This document shows positions 17,622 through 25,023 of a DNA stretch of 64,000 nucleotides, piece by piece. Position numbers and translations under genes: made by a program. This DNA is from Flavobacterium pectinovorum (GTDB lineage Bacteria; Bacteroidota; Bacteroidia; Flavobacteriales; Flavobacteriaceae). Positions within the stretch are counted from its first letter, which is position 1. Every line of letters begins with the position of its first letter. Location: positions 357,640 to 421,639 of the forward strand of contig NZ_RCZH01000004.1 in NCBI RefSeq assembly GCF_006438875.1. Reading direction: 5' to 3'. Below the pieces are notes generated by a model. That model made no database searches. It was not told the origin of the DNA and worked only from the letters and a program-made list of their open reading frames with translations.

Positions 17622-18338
17622 ATGACAGACTTAAAAAATAAAAATGCCCTAATCACAGGCGCAGGAAAAGGAATTGGAAAAGCAATTGCGATTGCACTTG
17701 CAAAAGAAGGCGTAAACGTAATTTTAGTTTCAAGAACTCAGGCAGATGTTGACCAATTGGCAATTGAAACGAATAAACTAGGTGTAAAATCTTTAGCTTT
17801 ATCTGCTGACGTTTCAGATATTAATTCGATAAATAGTGCTGTAGAAAAAGCTTTCGCCGAATTTAAAACTATCGATATTTTAATTAATAATGCCGGTATT
17901 GCTGCTTTCGGAAATTTTCTGACGTTGGAACCAGCTGAATGGGAAAAAATTATTCAGGTAAATTTAATGGGAACCTATTATACAACCCGTGCCATTTTGC
18001 CAAATATGATTGAAAGACAAACTGGTGATATTATCAATATTTCGTCTACTGCAGGATTAAACGGAAATGCGTTGACAAGTGCTTATAGTGCTTCTAAATT
18101 TGCGGTTTTAGGATTAACAGATTCTTTAATGCAGGAAGTTCGTAAATATAACATTCGTGTTACGGCCTTAACACCAAGTACAGTTGCGACGGATTTGGCA
18201 TTAGATTTAAAACTTACAGACGGAAATCCTGATAAAGTAATGCAATCTGAAGATGTCGCAGAATTAATTATCGCACAATTGAAATTAAGCCGTCGTGTTT
18301 TTATCAAAAACAGCAGTATCTGGTCTACTAATCCTTAA
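17622..18338 (+). CDS. Short-chain dehydrogenase/reductase, 3-oxoacyl-ACP reductase-like
   Basis: The 238-residue classical SDR has the dinucleotide motif TGAGKGIG (12-19), NNAG (89-92), a catalytic Ser near 141-142 (INISSTAG), and Y155-x-x-x-K159 (AYSASKF). It resembles FabG-type 3-ketoacyl reductases and related sepiapterin-reductase-like SDRs, which use NADPH to reduce ketones. It is not next to other fatty-acid genes, so its substrate is open and a paralogue of the housekeeping FabG is likely. Confidence 0.9.
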   Translation: MTDLKNKNALITGAGKGIGKAIAIALAKEGVNVILVSRTQADVDQLAIETNKLGVKSLALSADVSDINSINSAVEKAFAEFKTIDILINNAGIAAFGNFLTLEPAEWEKIIQVNLMGTYYTTRAILPNMIERQTGDIINISSTAGLNGNALTSAYSASKFAVLGLTDSLMQEVRKYNIRVTALTPSTVATDLALDLKLTDGNPDKVMQSEDVAELIIAQLKLSRRVFIKNSSIWSTNP

Positions 18339-18420
18339 ACTAAAAATATAAATTTCAATATTTTTAAATTGCTTTGCCTGTTCGCTATCGCTCGGGTCCA
18401 AATTCCAATCTCGAACAAAC

Positions 18421-18447
18421 TTTGTCAAATTTTAAACTTTGACAAAG
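18421..18447. repeat. TTTGTCAAA..TTTGACAAAG palindrome, copy 2
   Basis: TTTGTCAAATTTT and AACTTTGACAAAG are inverted. The gene at 18475-18984 is bracketed by this copy and the copy at 19016-19044. Confidence 0.8.
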
Positions 18448-18474
18448 TTCTTAACAGCCTTAATAAAAAACCAT

Positions 18475-18984
18475 ATGGAACAATATCTAAGACAATTAAT
18501 TTCAATAGAATTCACGGATAAAAAAGAACTTTTTACCGGTTTTCTTATTGATTATTCTGATGATTGGATTTTACTCCGAAACAATCCGGAGGATTTTATT
18601 CTGGATGGTTTTGTGATTCTTAAAAACAAAAATATCGAAGCGGTTCACAGAGATCAGGATCTTGAATTTACAGAGAAAGTAATTCGCTTAAAAGGTTTAA
18701 AAACAAATGCCGAAGATATTATCCCAATTAGAGATCTAAGCTCGATATTGAATTATGTAAATAATAAATACGGAATTTTTCAAATTTCAAAAAAATCAGC
18801 AAAATCAGCTTACTTAGGAAAATTAATTGAATTAAATAACGAAGAACTTACAATTGATTTTCTGGATATCAGAGGTCAATTTGGTGGTGAGTTGAGTTTT
18901 AATCCCGAAAAAATCAGAGTTATTGAATTTGATACGGATTATATTAATTCTTTGAAATTGGTGATTCCGGAGGATAAGAAATAA
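18475..18984 (+). CDS. Conserved-looking protein of unknown function, 169 aa
   Basis: Starting at the ATG at 18475 gives 169 residues without signal peptide or membrane segment. It is built of beta strands (FTDKKELFTGFLIDYSDDWILLRNNPEDFILDGFVILKNKNIEAVHR). A related strand pattern comes later (LGKLIELNNEELTIDFLDIRGQFGGELSFNPEKIRVIEFD), which suggests two copies of an Sm-like or small barrel fold (inference). The upstream TTG extension at 18439 falls in a repeat and is rejected. Confidence 0.75.
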   Translation: MEQYLRQLISIEFTDKKELFTGFLIDYSDDWILLRNNPEDFILDGFVILKNKNIEAVHRDQDLEFTEKVIRLKGLKTNAEDIIPIRDLSSILNYVNNKYGIFQISKKSAKSAYLGKLIELNNEELTIDFLDIRGQFGGELSFNPEKIRVIEFDTDYINSLKLVIPEDKK

Positions 18985-19015
18985 GAGTTATTTTTAAATA
19001 TAATTACGTTTAACC

Positions 19016-19044
19016 TTTGTCAAAGTTTTGAACTTTGACAAAGA
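19016..19044. repeat. CTTTGTCAAAG..CTTTGACAAAG palindrome, copy 3
   Basis: CTTTGTCAAAGTTTT and AACTTTGACAAAG form a near-perfect palindrome directly before a terminator. Confidence 0.85.
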
Positions 19045-19057
19045 TCTCGAAAACAAG

Positions 19058-19090
19058 AAAGCCCTTTTAAAAAAGGGCTTTTCTGCTTTT
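19058..19090 (+). terminator. Rho-independent terminator
   Basis: AAAGCCCTTTT pairs with AAAAGGGCTTT, followed by CTGCTTTTT. It ends transcription from the gene at 18475. Confidence 0.85.
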
Positions 19091-19194
19091 TGTCATTTCG
19101 ACCGAAGGGAGAAATCACATCAGTAATTCCGTTCCTAAATTCGCCAATCTTTACTGAGATTCTAGTGTGATTTCTCCCTTCGGTCGAAATGACA
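19091..19194. repeat. Palindromic element, copy 2 of the CATTTCGACC family
   Basis: Arms TGTCATTTCGACCGAAGGG (from 19091) and CCCTTCGGTCGAAATGACA (ending 19194) surround CGCCAATCTTTACTGA. This is the most intact copy in the window. A further TTGCTTCGTTCCTCGCAATGACG phrase follows at about 19221-19243, another widespread intergenic repeat type. Confidence 0.9.
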
Positions 19195-19259
19195 AACTAT
19201 TCGTGCTCCTTGTTAGTGCGGTTGCTTCGTTCCTCGCAATGACGAGCTGTATGTATGTC

Positions 19260-20594
19260 TTATACTTCTGCCAATTTATTCAAAAACTCTAAACGAACGC
19301 TTCCGTCTTCGTCAATTTTTGTCAAATTGATTTCTTGCAATGTATTTACTAATTCAGGATTCCAAGGCGTTTTTACTTTTACGTAATTCTCGGTAAAACC
19401 ATGAATATATCCTTCTTTATTTTCACTTTCGAACAAAACCGTTCTGTTAGATCCTAATTGACTTTCGTAGAAAGCACGACGTTTTTTAACGGATAATCCG
19501 CGTAACATTTTACTACGTTTCGCTCTAACATTTGCAGGAACAATTCCCGGCATATTTGCAGCTTCTGTATTATCTCTTTCAGAATAAGTGAAAACGTGCA
19601 AATAAGAAATATCCATTTCATTAAGGAAATGATACGTTTCTAAAAAGTGCTCATCAGTTTCTCCGGGAAAACCAACAATAACATCTACACCAATACAGGC
19701 ATTTGGCATTACTTCGCGAATTTTGTTTACTCTTTCTGTGTAAACTTCACGTAAGTAACGACGTTTCATTAATTTAAGAATATCATTGCTTCCTGATTGC
19801 AGCGGAATATGAAAATGAGGGACAAAAGTTCTGCTTTTAGAAACAAACTCTATAGTTTCATTCTTCAATAAATTTGGCTCAATTGATGAAATTCTCAAAC
19901 GCTCAATCCCTTCCACTTTATCCAAAGCCTGAACTAAATCAAGAAAAGTATGTTCGTGTTTTTTATTTCCAAATTCTCCTTTTCCGTAATCCCCGATATT
20001 TACTCCGGTTAAAACAATTTCTTTGATGTTTTGCGACGAGATTTCTTTGGCATTCTGCAATACATTTTCTAAAGCATCACTTCTGGAAATTCCTCTTGCT
20101 AACGGAATTGTGCAATACGTACATTTATAATCACAACCGTCCTGAACTTTCAGGAAAGCACGAGTTCTGTCCCCAATAGAATAACTACCAACATAAAAAT
20201 CGGCTTCGGCAATTTCGCAAGAGTGAACTTCACCCATATCGTTTTTGCTTAAATCATTAATATAGTCGGTAATTTTAAATTTTTCTGTAGCCCCAAGAAC
20301 TAAATCAACACCATCAACAGCTGCTAGTTCCTCAGGTTTCAATTGCGCGTAACAACCTACTGCAGCAACAAAAGCTTTATCATTAAGTTTCATTGCTTTT
20401 TTTACAACCTGCTTAAATTGCTTATCAGCATTTTCTGTAACGGAACAGGTATTGATAACATAAATATCAGCCACTTCTTCAAAATCAACGCGATCAAAAC
20501 CTTCATCATTGAAGTTTCTGGCAATTGTAGAAGTTTCTGAGAAATTCAATTTGCAACCAAGCGTATAAAAGGCAACTTTTTTTCTATTTTCCAT
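19260..20594 (-). CDS. mtaB: tRNA (t6A37) methylthiotransferase MtaB
   Basis: This 444-residue radical-SAM methylthiotransferase converts t6A37 to ms2t6A37 in tRNAs reading ANN codons. The N-terminal UPF0004 domain carries cluster cysteines C14 (TLGCKLN), C50 (INTCSVT) and C81 (AVGCYAQ). The radical-SAM triad is C154, C158, C161 (GCDYKCTYCTIPLARG). A C-terminal TRAM-like region follows (VLFESENKEGYIHGFTENYVKVKTPW). The form TLGCKLN rather than TLGCPKN separates MtaB from RimO, and the length fits. It is divergent from the gene at 21097. Confidence 0.95.
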   Translation of the reverse strand: MENRKKVAFYTLGCKLNFSETSTIARNFNDEGFDRVDFEEVADIYVINTCSVTENADKQFKQVVKKAMKLNDKAFVAAVGCYAQLKPEELAAVDGVDLVLGATEKFKITDYINDLSKNDMGEVHSCEIAEADFYVGSYSIGDRTRAFLKVQDGCDYKCTYCTIPLARGISRSDALENVLQNAKEISSQNIKEIVLTGVNIGDYGKGEFGNKKHEHTFLDLVQALDKVEGIERLRISSIEPNLLKNETIEFVSKSRTFVPHFHIPLQSGSNDILKLMKRRYLREVYTERVNKIREVMPNACIGVDVIVGFPGETDEHFLETYHFLNEMDISYLHVFTYSERDNTEAANMPGIVPANVRAKRSKMLRGLSVKKRRAFYESQLGSNRTVLFESENKEGYIHGFTENYVKVKTPWNPELVNTLQEINLTKIDEDGSVRLEFLNKLAEV

Positions 20595-20654
20595 GGGAAT
20601 AAACTACGTTTTAAGTAGTAAGATATTATATTTACATCTCTTTTGGAGAGTTTG

Positions 20655-20662
20655 CAAATTTA
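20655..20662 (-). promoter_or_regulatory. Candidate mtaB -7 box
   Basis: TAAATTTG on the minus strand fits TAnnTTTG, about 60 nt before the mtaB ATG. A TTG occurs about 25 nt further upstream, slightly long for a -33 spacing. Confidence 0.45.
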
Positions 20663-20833
20663 CATACAATATTCTTTAAAATAAAATCAATAATATACTA
20701 TATATCAATATTTTGCACGAAAGCAGTATTTCAAGTCATCATAAAAAACCATAAATTAAAGTAAACAACTTATTAATAAGTTTAATCTGCGGAAAAATAA
20801 AATATTATTTCAATAAGAATAAAATGACAAAAC

Positions 20834-20867
20834 ATCGATTAAATGCAAATAATATCGATTAAATGCA
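20834..20867 (+). promoter_or_regulatory. Two 14-bp direct repeats at 20-bp period, candidate operator
   Basis: ATCGATTAAATGCA occurs at 20834-20847 and again at 20854-20867, identical and spaced two helical turns apart. It sits upstream of a TAACTTTG box at 20903-20910. Otherwise the 500-bp spacer 20595-21096 holds only AT-rich sequence and the two divergent promoters. Confidence 0.5.
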
Positions 20868-20902
20868 TTTTTTTAATTTTTAAATTCAAATTTTCTTACA
20901 TT

Positions 20903-20910
20903 TAACTTTG
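20903..20910 (+). promoter_or_regulatory. Candidate -7 box for the gene at 21097
   Basis: TAACTTTG fits TAnnTTTG. Its use would give a 5' leader of about 180 nt before the ATG at 21097. Confidence 0.4.
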
Positions 20911-21096
20911 CTAAGTTAGTTTTTCGAAGTAATTTCACTTCACCAAAAAACAGTTTACTAAAATTATTCTATTTAAATAATAATTTGCTCATAACAATTT
21001 TGATTTTCCCTCGTTATGTTGTTGCTTTGTTATTATAAAAAATGGGTAAGCCGAAAACCAGAAAGAGTAGGCAAAAATTATAAATTAAAACTCCAT

Positions 21097-21618
21097 ATGA
21101 AAGCATTTTTACCCACAATCTGCTTGATGTTCTTAACCATTTTTAGCTCTCAGGCGCAAACTGCTGCTCCAGCTACGGCTAATCCTTTTCCATCTATTAG
21201 CACATTGACAAATTGGGCGAGCTTAAACTCTCAATCTCAATTTGATATTGCAGTTCGTGCGGTTGGATTTAAATTTGAAGTAAAAGAGCCTGGTGAAGGA
21301 TCAACAGCTTATACTTATATTCGTAAAGTAACAGTAAATGAAGTTAATTATACCGATAGAATCGTTTATAGAATTACCAGCAATAATTCAGCAAGTATTA
21401 TTTCGTTGGTAACTGCTTCTACTGATTTAGTAAGTTTGTACACTCCGCAATTGGCAACTTTCAAAAATAACAATTGCAAAACAGAAATGTCTAAAGACAA
21501 AAACACAACTTGCAGCTGTTACGAAAGTGTAAACTTTGCAATCGATCTTTGCGACGAGCGTGTAAAATTGACAATGGGTGATGGAAATAAATATTTTGTT
21601 TCTGTAGCTAAAAAATAA
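21097..21618 (+). CDS. Secreted protein of unknown function, cysteine-bearing C-terminus
   Basis: The ATG at 21097 gives 173 residues with a signal peptide (MKAFLPTICLMFLTIFSSQAQ). The mature part has TLTNWASLNSQSQFDIAVRAVGFKFEVKE and strand-rich sequence (YTYIRKVTVNEVNYTDRIVYRIT). Four cysteines near the end (NNCKTEM, TTCSCYES, DLCDER) could form disulphides. No family is recognised. The longer frame from 21016 lacks a sensible signal peptide. A long leader and a paired upstream motif suggest regulation. Confidence 0.75.
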   Translation: MKAFLPTICLMFLTIFSSQAQTAAPATANPFPSISTLTNWASLNSQSQFDIAVRAVGFKFEVKEPGEGSTAYTYIRKVTVNEVNYTDRIVYRITSNNSASIISLVTASTDLVSLYTPQLATFKNNNCKTEMSKDKNTTCSCYESVNFAIDLCDERVKLTMGDGNKYFVSVAKK

Positions 21619-21664
21619 TATCCAATACCTAAATTATATTTAAGTATTAAAACTACGAGCTGTT

Positions 21665-21717
21665 TTCCAAATCTTTGCAGATCATCTTAAACGAGATAAG
21701 TTTACAAAGATTTGGAA
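21665..21717. terminator. Bidirectional terminator hairpin
   Basis: TTCCAAATCTTTG (21665-21677) and CAAAGATTTGGAA (21705-21717) are perfectly complementary. The hairpin lies between convergent genes and has no strong T run. Confidence 0.6.
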
Positions 21718-21733
21718 CGCATTTCTTAGGTAT

Positions 21734-22264
21734 TTACAAGTTTGGATTTTTCAATTCATACCAAACTTCTAATTCTCCCTGATATTCAAAGGAATTTACA
21801 TATCGCAAGCCTAACTTTTCAAGAATACTTCTGGAGTTATCATTTCCCGGATCTGCATAAGCATAAAGGGCTTCTACTTTCAAAACATTAAAAGCATAAT
21901 CTACGAAAGCTTTTCCGGCTTCGGTAGCATATCCTTTTCCCCAATGTTTTTCGATGAAACGATATCCTATTTCATAAAAATCTTTATGATTATTGATTTC
22001 ATCAGTAATAAATTTTATTCCGGACCAACCTATAAACTCATTAGTTTCTTTGAGAATTACTGCCCAGCGACCCGTTCCAAAATCTCTGTATTGCTGCTGA
22101 AGATTTTCAATATAAGCATGACTTTCATCAATACTTTTTACTGGTTTTTTACCAACAAAAACATGTACGTTTGGATTAGAATCTAATTCAAACATTCCTT
22201 CTGCATCAGATTTTATCAATTCCCGTAAAATCAAGCGTTCTGTTTCTATTGGCTCTTTCATCAA
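21734..22264 (-). CDS. GNAT N-acetyltransferase, RimJ/RimL-like
   Basis: The 176 residues start with IETERLILRELIKSDAEGMFELDSNP, the standard entry of the RimJ/RimL branch. The acetyl-CoA site is EKHWGKGYATEAGKAFVDYAF (R/QxxGxG/A type), and the fold ends with NDNSRSILEKLGLRYV. It transfers acetyl groups from acetyl-CoA to an amine, possibly a protein N-terminus or a small molecule; the substrate is unknown. Its start lies 8 bp after the end of the HAD gene, so the two are probably co-transcribed. Confidence 0.9.
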   Translation of the reverse strand: MMKEPIETERLILRELIKSDAEGMFELDSNPNVHVFVGKKPVKSIDESHAYIENLQQQYRDFGTGRWAVILKETNEFIGWSGIKFITDEINNHKDFYEIGYRFIEKHWGKGYATEAGKAFVDYAFNVLKVEALYAYADPGNDNSRSILEKLGLRYVNSFEYQGELEVWYELKNPNL

Positions 22265-22272
22265 AAAATAAT

Positions 22273-23076
22273 TTAATTTAAAATATAGCGTTGTACAACC
22301 TCAGCAACTCCATCATTATTGTTTGAAGCAACAATTACATCTGCTCTGTCACGCAATTCAGGCGTTACATTATCAACCCAAACTCCAAGTCCGGCATATT
22401 CTATCATTGTTAAATCATTTCCTGCGTTTCCTACGGCTATAATTTCACTTTGATGAATATTTAGCTTTGTTGCCAAAAGTTTCAAACTCGCCGCTTTATC
22501 AATTCCGTTTTGTGCTGCTTCCAGGAAAAAAGGTTTTGACATTGCAATGCTCAAATGTGGCATTTTCAGTTTTAAATCTTTCTCCAATCCTTTTAGATAA
22601 GAAGGCTCTGCCAATAAAATACATTTTACTGCAGGTTTAGTAACCGCCTCTTTAAAACTTAGCACTTTACGATGTGGTAATCCAGTGATTTCTTTTTCTA
22701 TTTCGATATACTCAGAATCGGTTTCACTCACAATTTCACCATCGATATAAGTGATAATATGCGTTTTCATTTTTATACTATAATCGTATAAATCATGAAT
22801 CTGTTCCGGAGTTAAAGATTGTTCAAATAGTCTAAGATCATCTTTTACAGTACTAATTATTGCTCCGTTAAACGAAATTATATACGAATCGTACAGATCA
22901 AGTTTTAACTCTTTAGCGTAAGCAGTCATTGCCGAAGTTGGTCGGCCAGAAGCCAAAACTACGTGCACTCCCTTTGCCTGCGCTTCAAGAATTACTTTTT
23001 TATTAAGGTCAGAAATTTTATGATCGTCTGTCAACAAGGTATCATCCATGTCGAGCACCAGCATTTTATATTGCAT
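22273..23076 (-). CDS. Cof-type HAD-IIB hydrolase (sugar-phosphate phosphatase-like)
   Basis: The 267 residues have HAD motif I DMDDTLL (nucleophile D9, acid/base D11), motif II VLASGRPT, the C2-type cap in the middle, and motif IV AVGNAGNDLTMIEYAG. The length fits the Cof/YidA group, which dephosphorylates sugar phosphates or cofactor precursors in the cytoplasm. N in GNAGND replaces the more usual D (GDGxND), but the ND pair that binds magnesium is intact. Confidence 0.92.
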   Translation of the reverse strand: MQYKMLVLDMDDTLLTDDHKISDLNKKVILEAQAKGVHVVLASGRPTSAMTAYAKELKLDLYDSYIISFNGAIISTVKDDLRLFEQSLTPEQIHDLYDYSIKMKTHIITYIDGEIVSETDSEYIEIEKEITGLPHRKVLSFKEAVTKPAVKCILLAEPSYLKGLEKDLKLKMPHLSIAMSKPFFLEAAQNGIDKAASLKLLATKLNIHQSEIIAVGNAGNDLTMIEYAGLGVWVDNVTPELRDRADVIVASNNNDGVAEVVQRYILN

Positions 23077-23088
23077 ATTTTTTTTGAG

Positions 23089-23170
23089 TTTTCAGTTTTC
23101 AGTCGCAGTATTCAATTTCAGTTTCCAGTATTCAGCACCAGTATTCACTGAAAACTGCGACTGAAAACTG
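23089..23170. repeat. TTTTCAGTCGCAGT inverted repeat, copy 1
   Basis: TTTTCAGTTTTCAGTCGCAGT is mirrored by ACTGCGACTGAAAACTG, with decayed CAGTATTCAG units between. Other copies are at 24247-24297, 34973-35000 and 57945-58007. Confidence 0.8.
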
Positions 23171-23172
23171 TA

Positions 23173-23391
23173 CTAGATACTCATTCTAAAATCTTCGATA
23201 ACAGGATTTGCTTTTGCAAAATCTGTTTCCTGAATAAATACCTCAACAGCTAAATCTGATCCGCCATAACCGCCTAAACGTGCCGATTGAATATTATCTT
23301 TTTTTACTGTTTCTACGCCAGCTTCTTCCAATCTTTCTTGCAATGCAAGTGCTAAAACTTCACTTCCTGAATACATCTTCATTAATCCCAT
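23173..23391 (-). CDS. DUF2007 domain protein (putative signal-transducing protein)
   Basis: The 72-residue protein reads MYSGSEVLALALQERLEEAGVETVKKDN and ends AVEVFIQETDFAKANPVIEDFRMS, the layout of the small ferredoxin-like DUF2007 family. Its role is unproven; it is often described as PII-like. It is cytoplasmic, with alternative starts 3 or 5 codons in. It sits between the HAD and alpha/beta hydrolase genes. Confidence 0.85.
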   Translation of the reverse strand: MGLMKMYSGSEVLALALQERLEEAGVETVKKDNIQSARLGGYGGSDLAVEVFIQETDFAKANPVIEDFRMSI

Positions 23392-23419
23392 GACATTTTA
23401 TTTTTATAATTATTAATTC

Positions 23420-24235
23420 TTATTCTAAAATTATTTCTAACTGCTTTTGAAAATCATTGTTTTCATTCATCCCAATATGACCTTGATCTTTTAAAGGATA
23501 AAAATGCCCATTTGACTTTAATTCTTTACTTAATCGAATTGAATTTTTGAAAGGAATCAATTCATCCTTCATTCCATGAAAAATATAAATTGGCACATTA
23601 ATTTTGGGCAAATATCTATAAGTTTCTAAATGGATTTTTTTCATAAAATCTGGAAAAAACGGAACCTTAGTACTTGATAATTCTATAAAGCTATAATATG
23701 GAGATTGTAGAATTAAGGCTTTGGGTTTGTTCTCTGAAGCCAAAATAGCTGCAAGTCCGGAACCAATCGAATATCCGGCAATAATAATTTTATTTTCGGA
23801 ATATCGTTTTACTAATGTTCTATAGACAATAGAGATATCTTTATTTAATTGTTCTTCATTTTCAATTTCACCTTCACTTTTTCCGAAGCTTCGATAATCC
23901 AAAATAAAAATATCATATCCTAAATTGGTATATGTTTTTGCTATTTTACCCCAGGTTTCTAATGTTCCTGCATTTCCATGAAGATAGAAAATAAGACCTT
24001 TAGATTTCTCCGTTTTAAATAAAAGCCCATTTAGATATACGCCGTCAAAAGACTTAATATTTAATTCTTCAAACTTTTGTTGATACTCGAACTTGTAATC
24101 TTTTGAAAGTGCTGCACTTTGAAAAACCATTTCAACCTGATTGAAATAAACATAGGAAGTAACAGCTACATAAATAACAACGAAAAAACCCAAAAGTACA
24201 ATCGTCAAAAATTTAAAAGTCTTGAGTATCTCCAT
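23420..24235 (-). CDS. Membrane-anchored alpha/beta hydrolase (BEM46-like)
   Basis: One N-terminal transmembrane helix (about 8-32) anchors a 271-residue alpha/beta hydrolase. The oxyanion motif is IFYLHGNAGTLETW, the nucleophile elbow GYSIGSG, the acid probably in FHGMKDELIPF, and the histidine in DQGHIGMNEN. This is the layout of BEM46/ABHD13-type serine hydrolases, which act at membranes on esters or acyl groups. The substrate is unknown. The start at 24235 gives a well-formed membrane anchor. Confidence 0.9.
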   Translation of the reverse strand: MEILKTFKFLTIVLLGFFVVIYVAVTSYVYFNQVEMVFQSAALSKDYKFEYQQKFEELNIKSFDGVYLNGLLFKTEKSKGLIFYLHGNAGTLETWGKIAKTYTNLGYDIFILDYRSFGKSEGEIENEEQLNKDISIVYRTLVKRYSENKIIIAGYSIGSGLAAILASENKPKALILQSPYYSFIELSSTKVPFFPDFMKKIHLETYRYLPKINVPIYIFHGMKDELIPFKNSIRLSKELKSNGHFYPLKDQGHIGMNENNDFQKQLEIILE

Positions 24236-24246
24236 AAATCTAATTT

Positions 24247-24297
24247 AGTTTTCAGTTTTCAGTCTCAGTGATCGCTGCGACTGAAAACTGAAAACCG
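24247..24297. repeat. TTTTCAGTCGCAGT inverted repeat, copy 2
   Basis: AGTTTTCAGTTTTCAGTC and GCGACTGAAAACTGAAAAC are inverted around ATCGCT. It lies between the hydrolase and DEAD-box genes. Confidence 0.8.
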
Positions 24298-24306
24298 CGA
24301 CTTTAT

Positions 24307-24972
24307 TTATTCCTCTTCTTCAATTTGATCGTCTTCTTCATCAAGCTCTTCTTCACCTTCTTCATCCATATCAAATAAATACGGTTCCAACATCATTTTA
24401 TCAGCCAAAATCTCGATACGTTCTGTCAGGTTTTCTGCAAAAATAATACGTTGTGTTTTTGTGATACTGTTCGAAATACGCATAATTTTAGTTTCGTGAC
24501 GCAATTTCAACATTGGATCAGCATCATCGATAATAAACATTTTCAAGCGGTTTACATTATAACCCGCTGTGGTAAACATATCGCTTAATTTATTTGGTGT
24601 ACCAATTAAAACATCGATTCCTGTAGAAATATAATTTTTATCATAATCTGTATCGCCTTTATCATGTACACCATAAACTTCAAGCTTGGAATATTTTCCG
24701 TATTTCTCAAAAAGCGCTTCCATCTCCAATACTTTTGCTTTGTCTTCAACAAAAATCAAAGCACGAGGAGATTCCTCAGCATGACCTGACAATTGCTGAA
24801 TTACATTTAATACGATTGTAGTCGTTTTTCCACTTCCTGCTGGAGAAAGAATGATACAATCTGCACCACTTTTTATAGTCGAAAAAGTTTCTTGTTGCAA
24901 AACATTTGCTTCTGTTAAACCATTTTCAATTAAGGCGTCTTGTAACTTCTCGTTTATTTTTTTTAGTTTCAT
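24307..24972 (-). CDS. Short DEAD/DEAH-type protein with only the first RecA domain
   Basis: The 221 residues contain the N-terminal helicase core: Q-motif-like LQQETFSTIKSGADCIILSPAGSGKTT (Walker A about 43-51), ALIFVEDKAKVLEME (Ia), GTPNKLSDMF, and FIIDDADPML (motif II as DDAD, not DEAD). TQRIIFAENLTERIEIL occupies the SAT-like position without a clear SAT. The protein then ends in an acidic tail (DEEGEEELDEEDDQIEEEE). No second RecA domain is present, so helicase activity alone is unlikely; an ATP-binding or RNA-associated accessory role is inferred. The next sequence downstream is repeat, not a remnant of the missing half. Confidence 0.85.
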   Translation of the reverse strand: MKLKKINEKLQDALIENGLTEANVLQQETFSTIKSGADCIILSPAGSGKTTTIVLNVIQQLSGHAEESPRALIFVEDKAKVLEMEALFEKYGKYSKLEVYGVHDKGDTDYDKNYISTGIDVLIGTPNKLSDMFTTAGYNVNRLKMFIIDDADPMLKLRHETKIMRISNSITKTQRIIFAENLTERIEILADKMMLEPYLFDMDEEGEEELDEEDDQIEEEE

Positions 24973-25023
24973 CTTCTAATTTTAGAATTTAGATTTTAGA
25001 ATTCAGATTAAAATTCAAAATCA

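Noticed and set aside
24236..24306. Missing half of the DEAD-box protein as a frameshifted remnant
   Set aside because: The sequence after the stop is a TTTTCAGTC repeat followed by another gene; no helicase C-terminal motifs are found in any frame.
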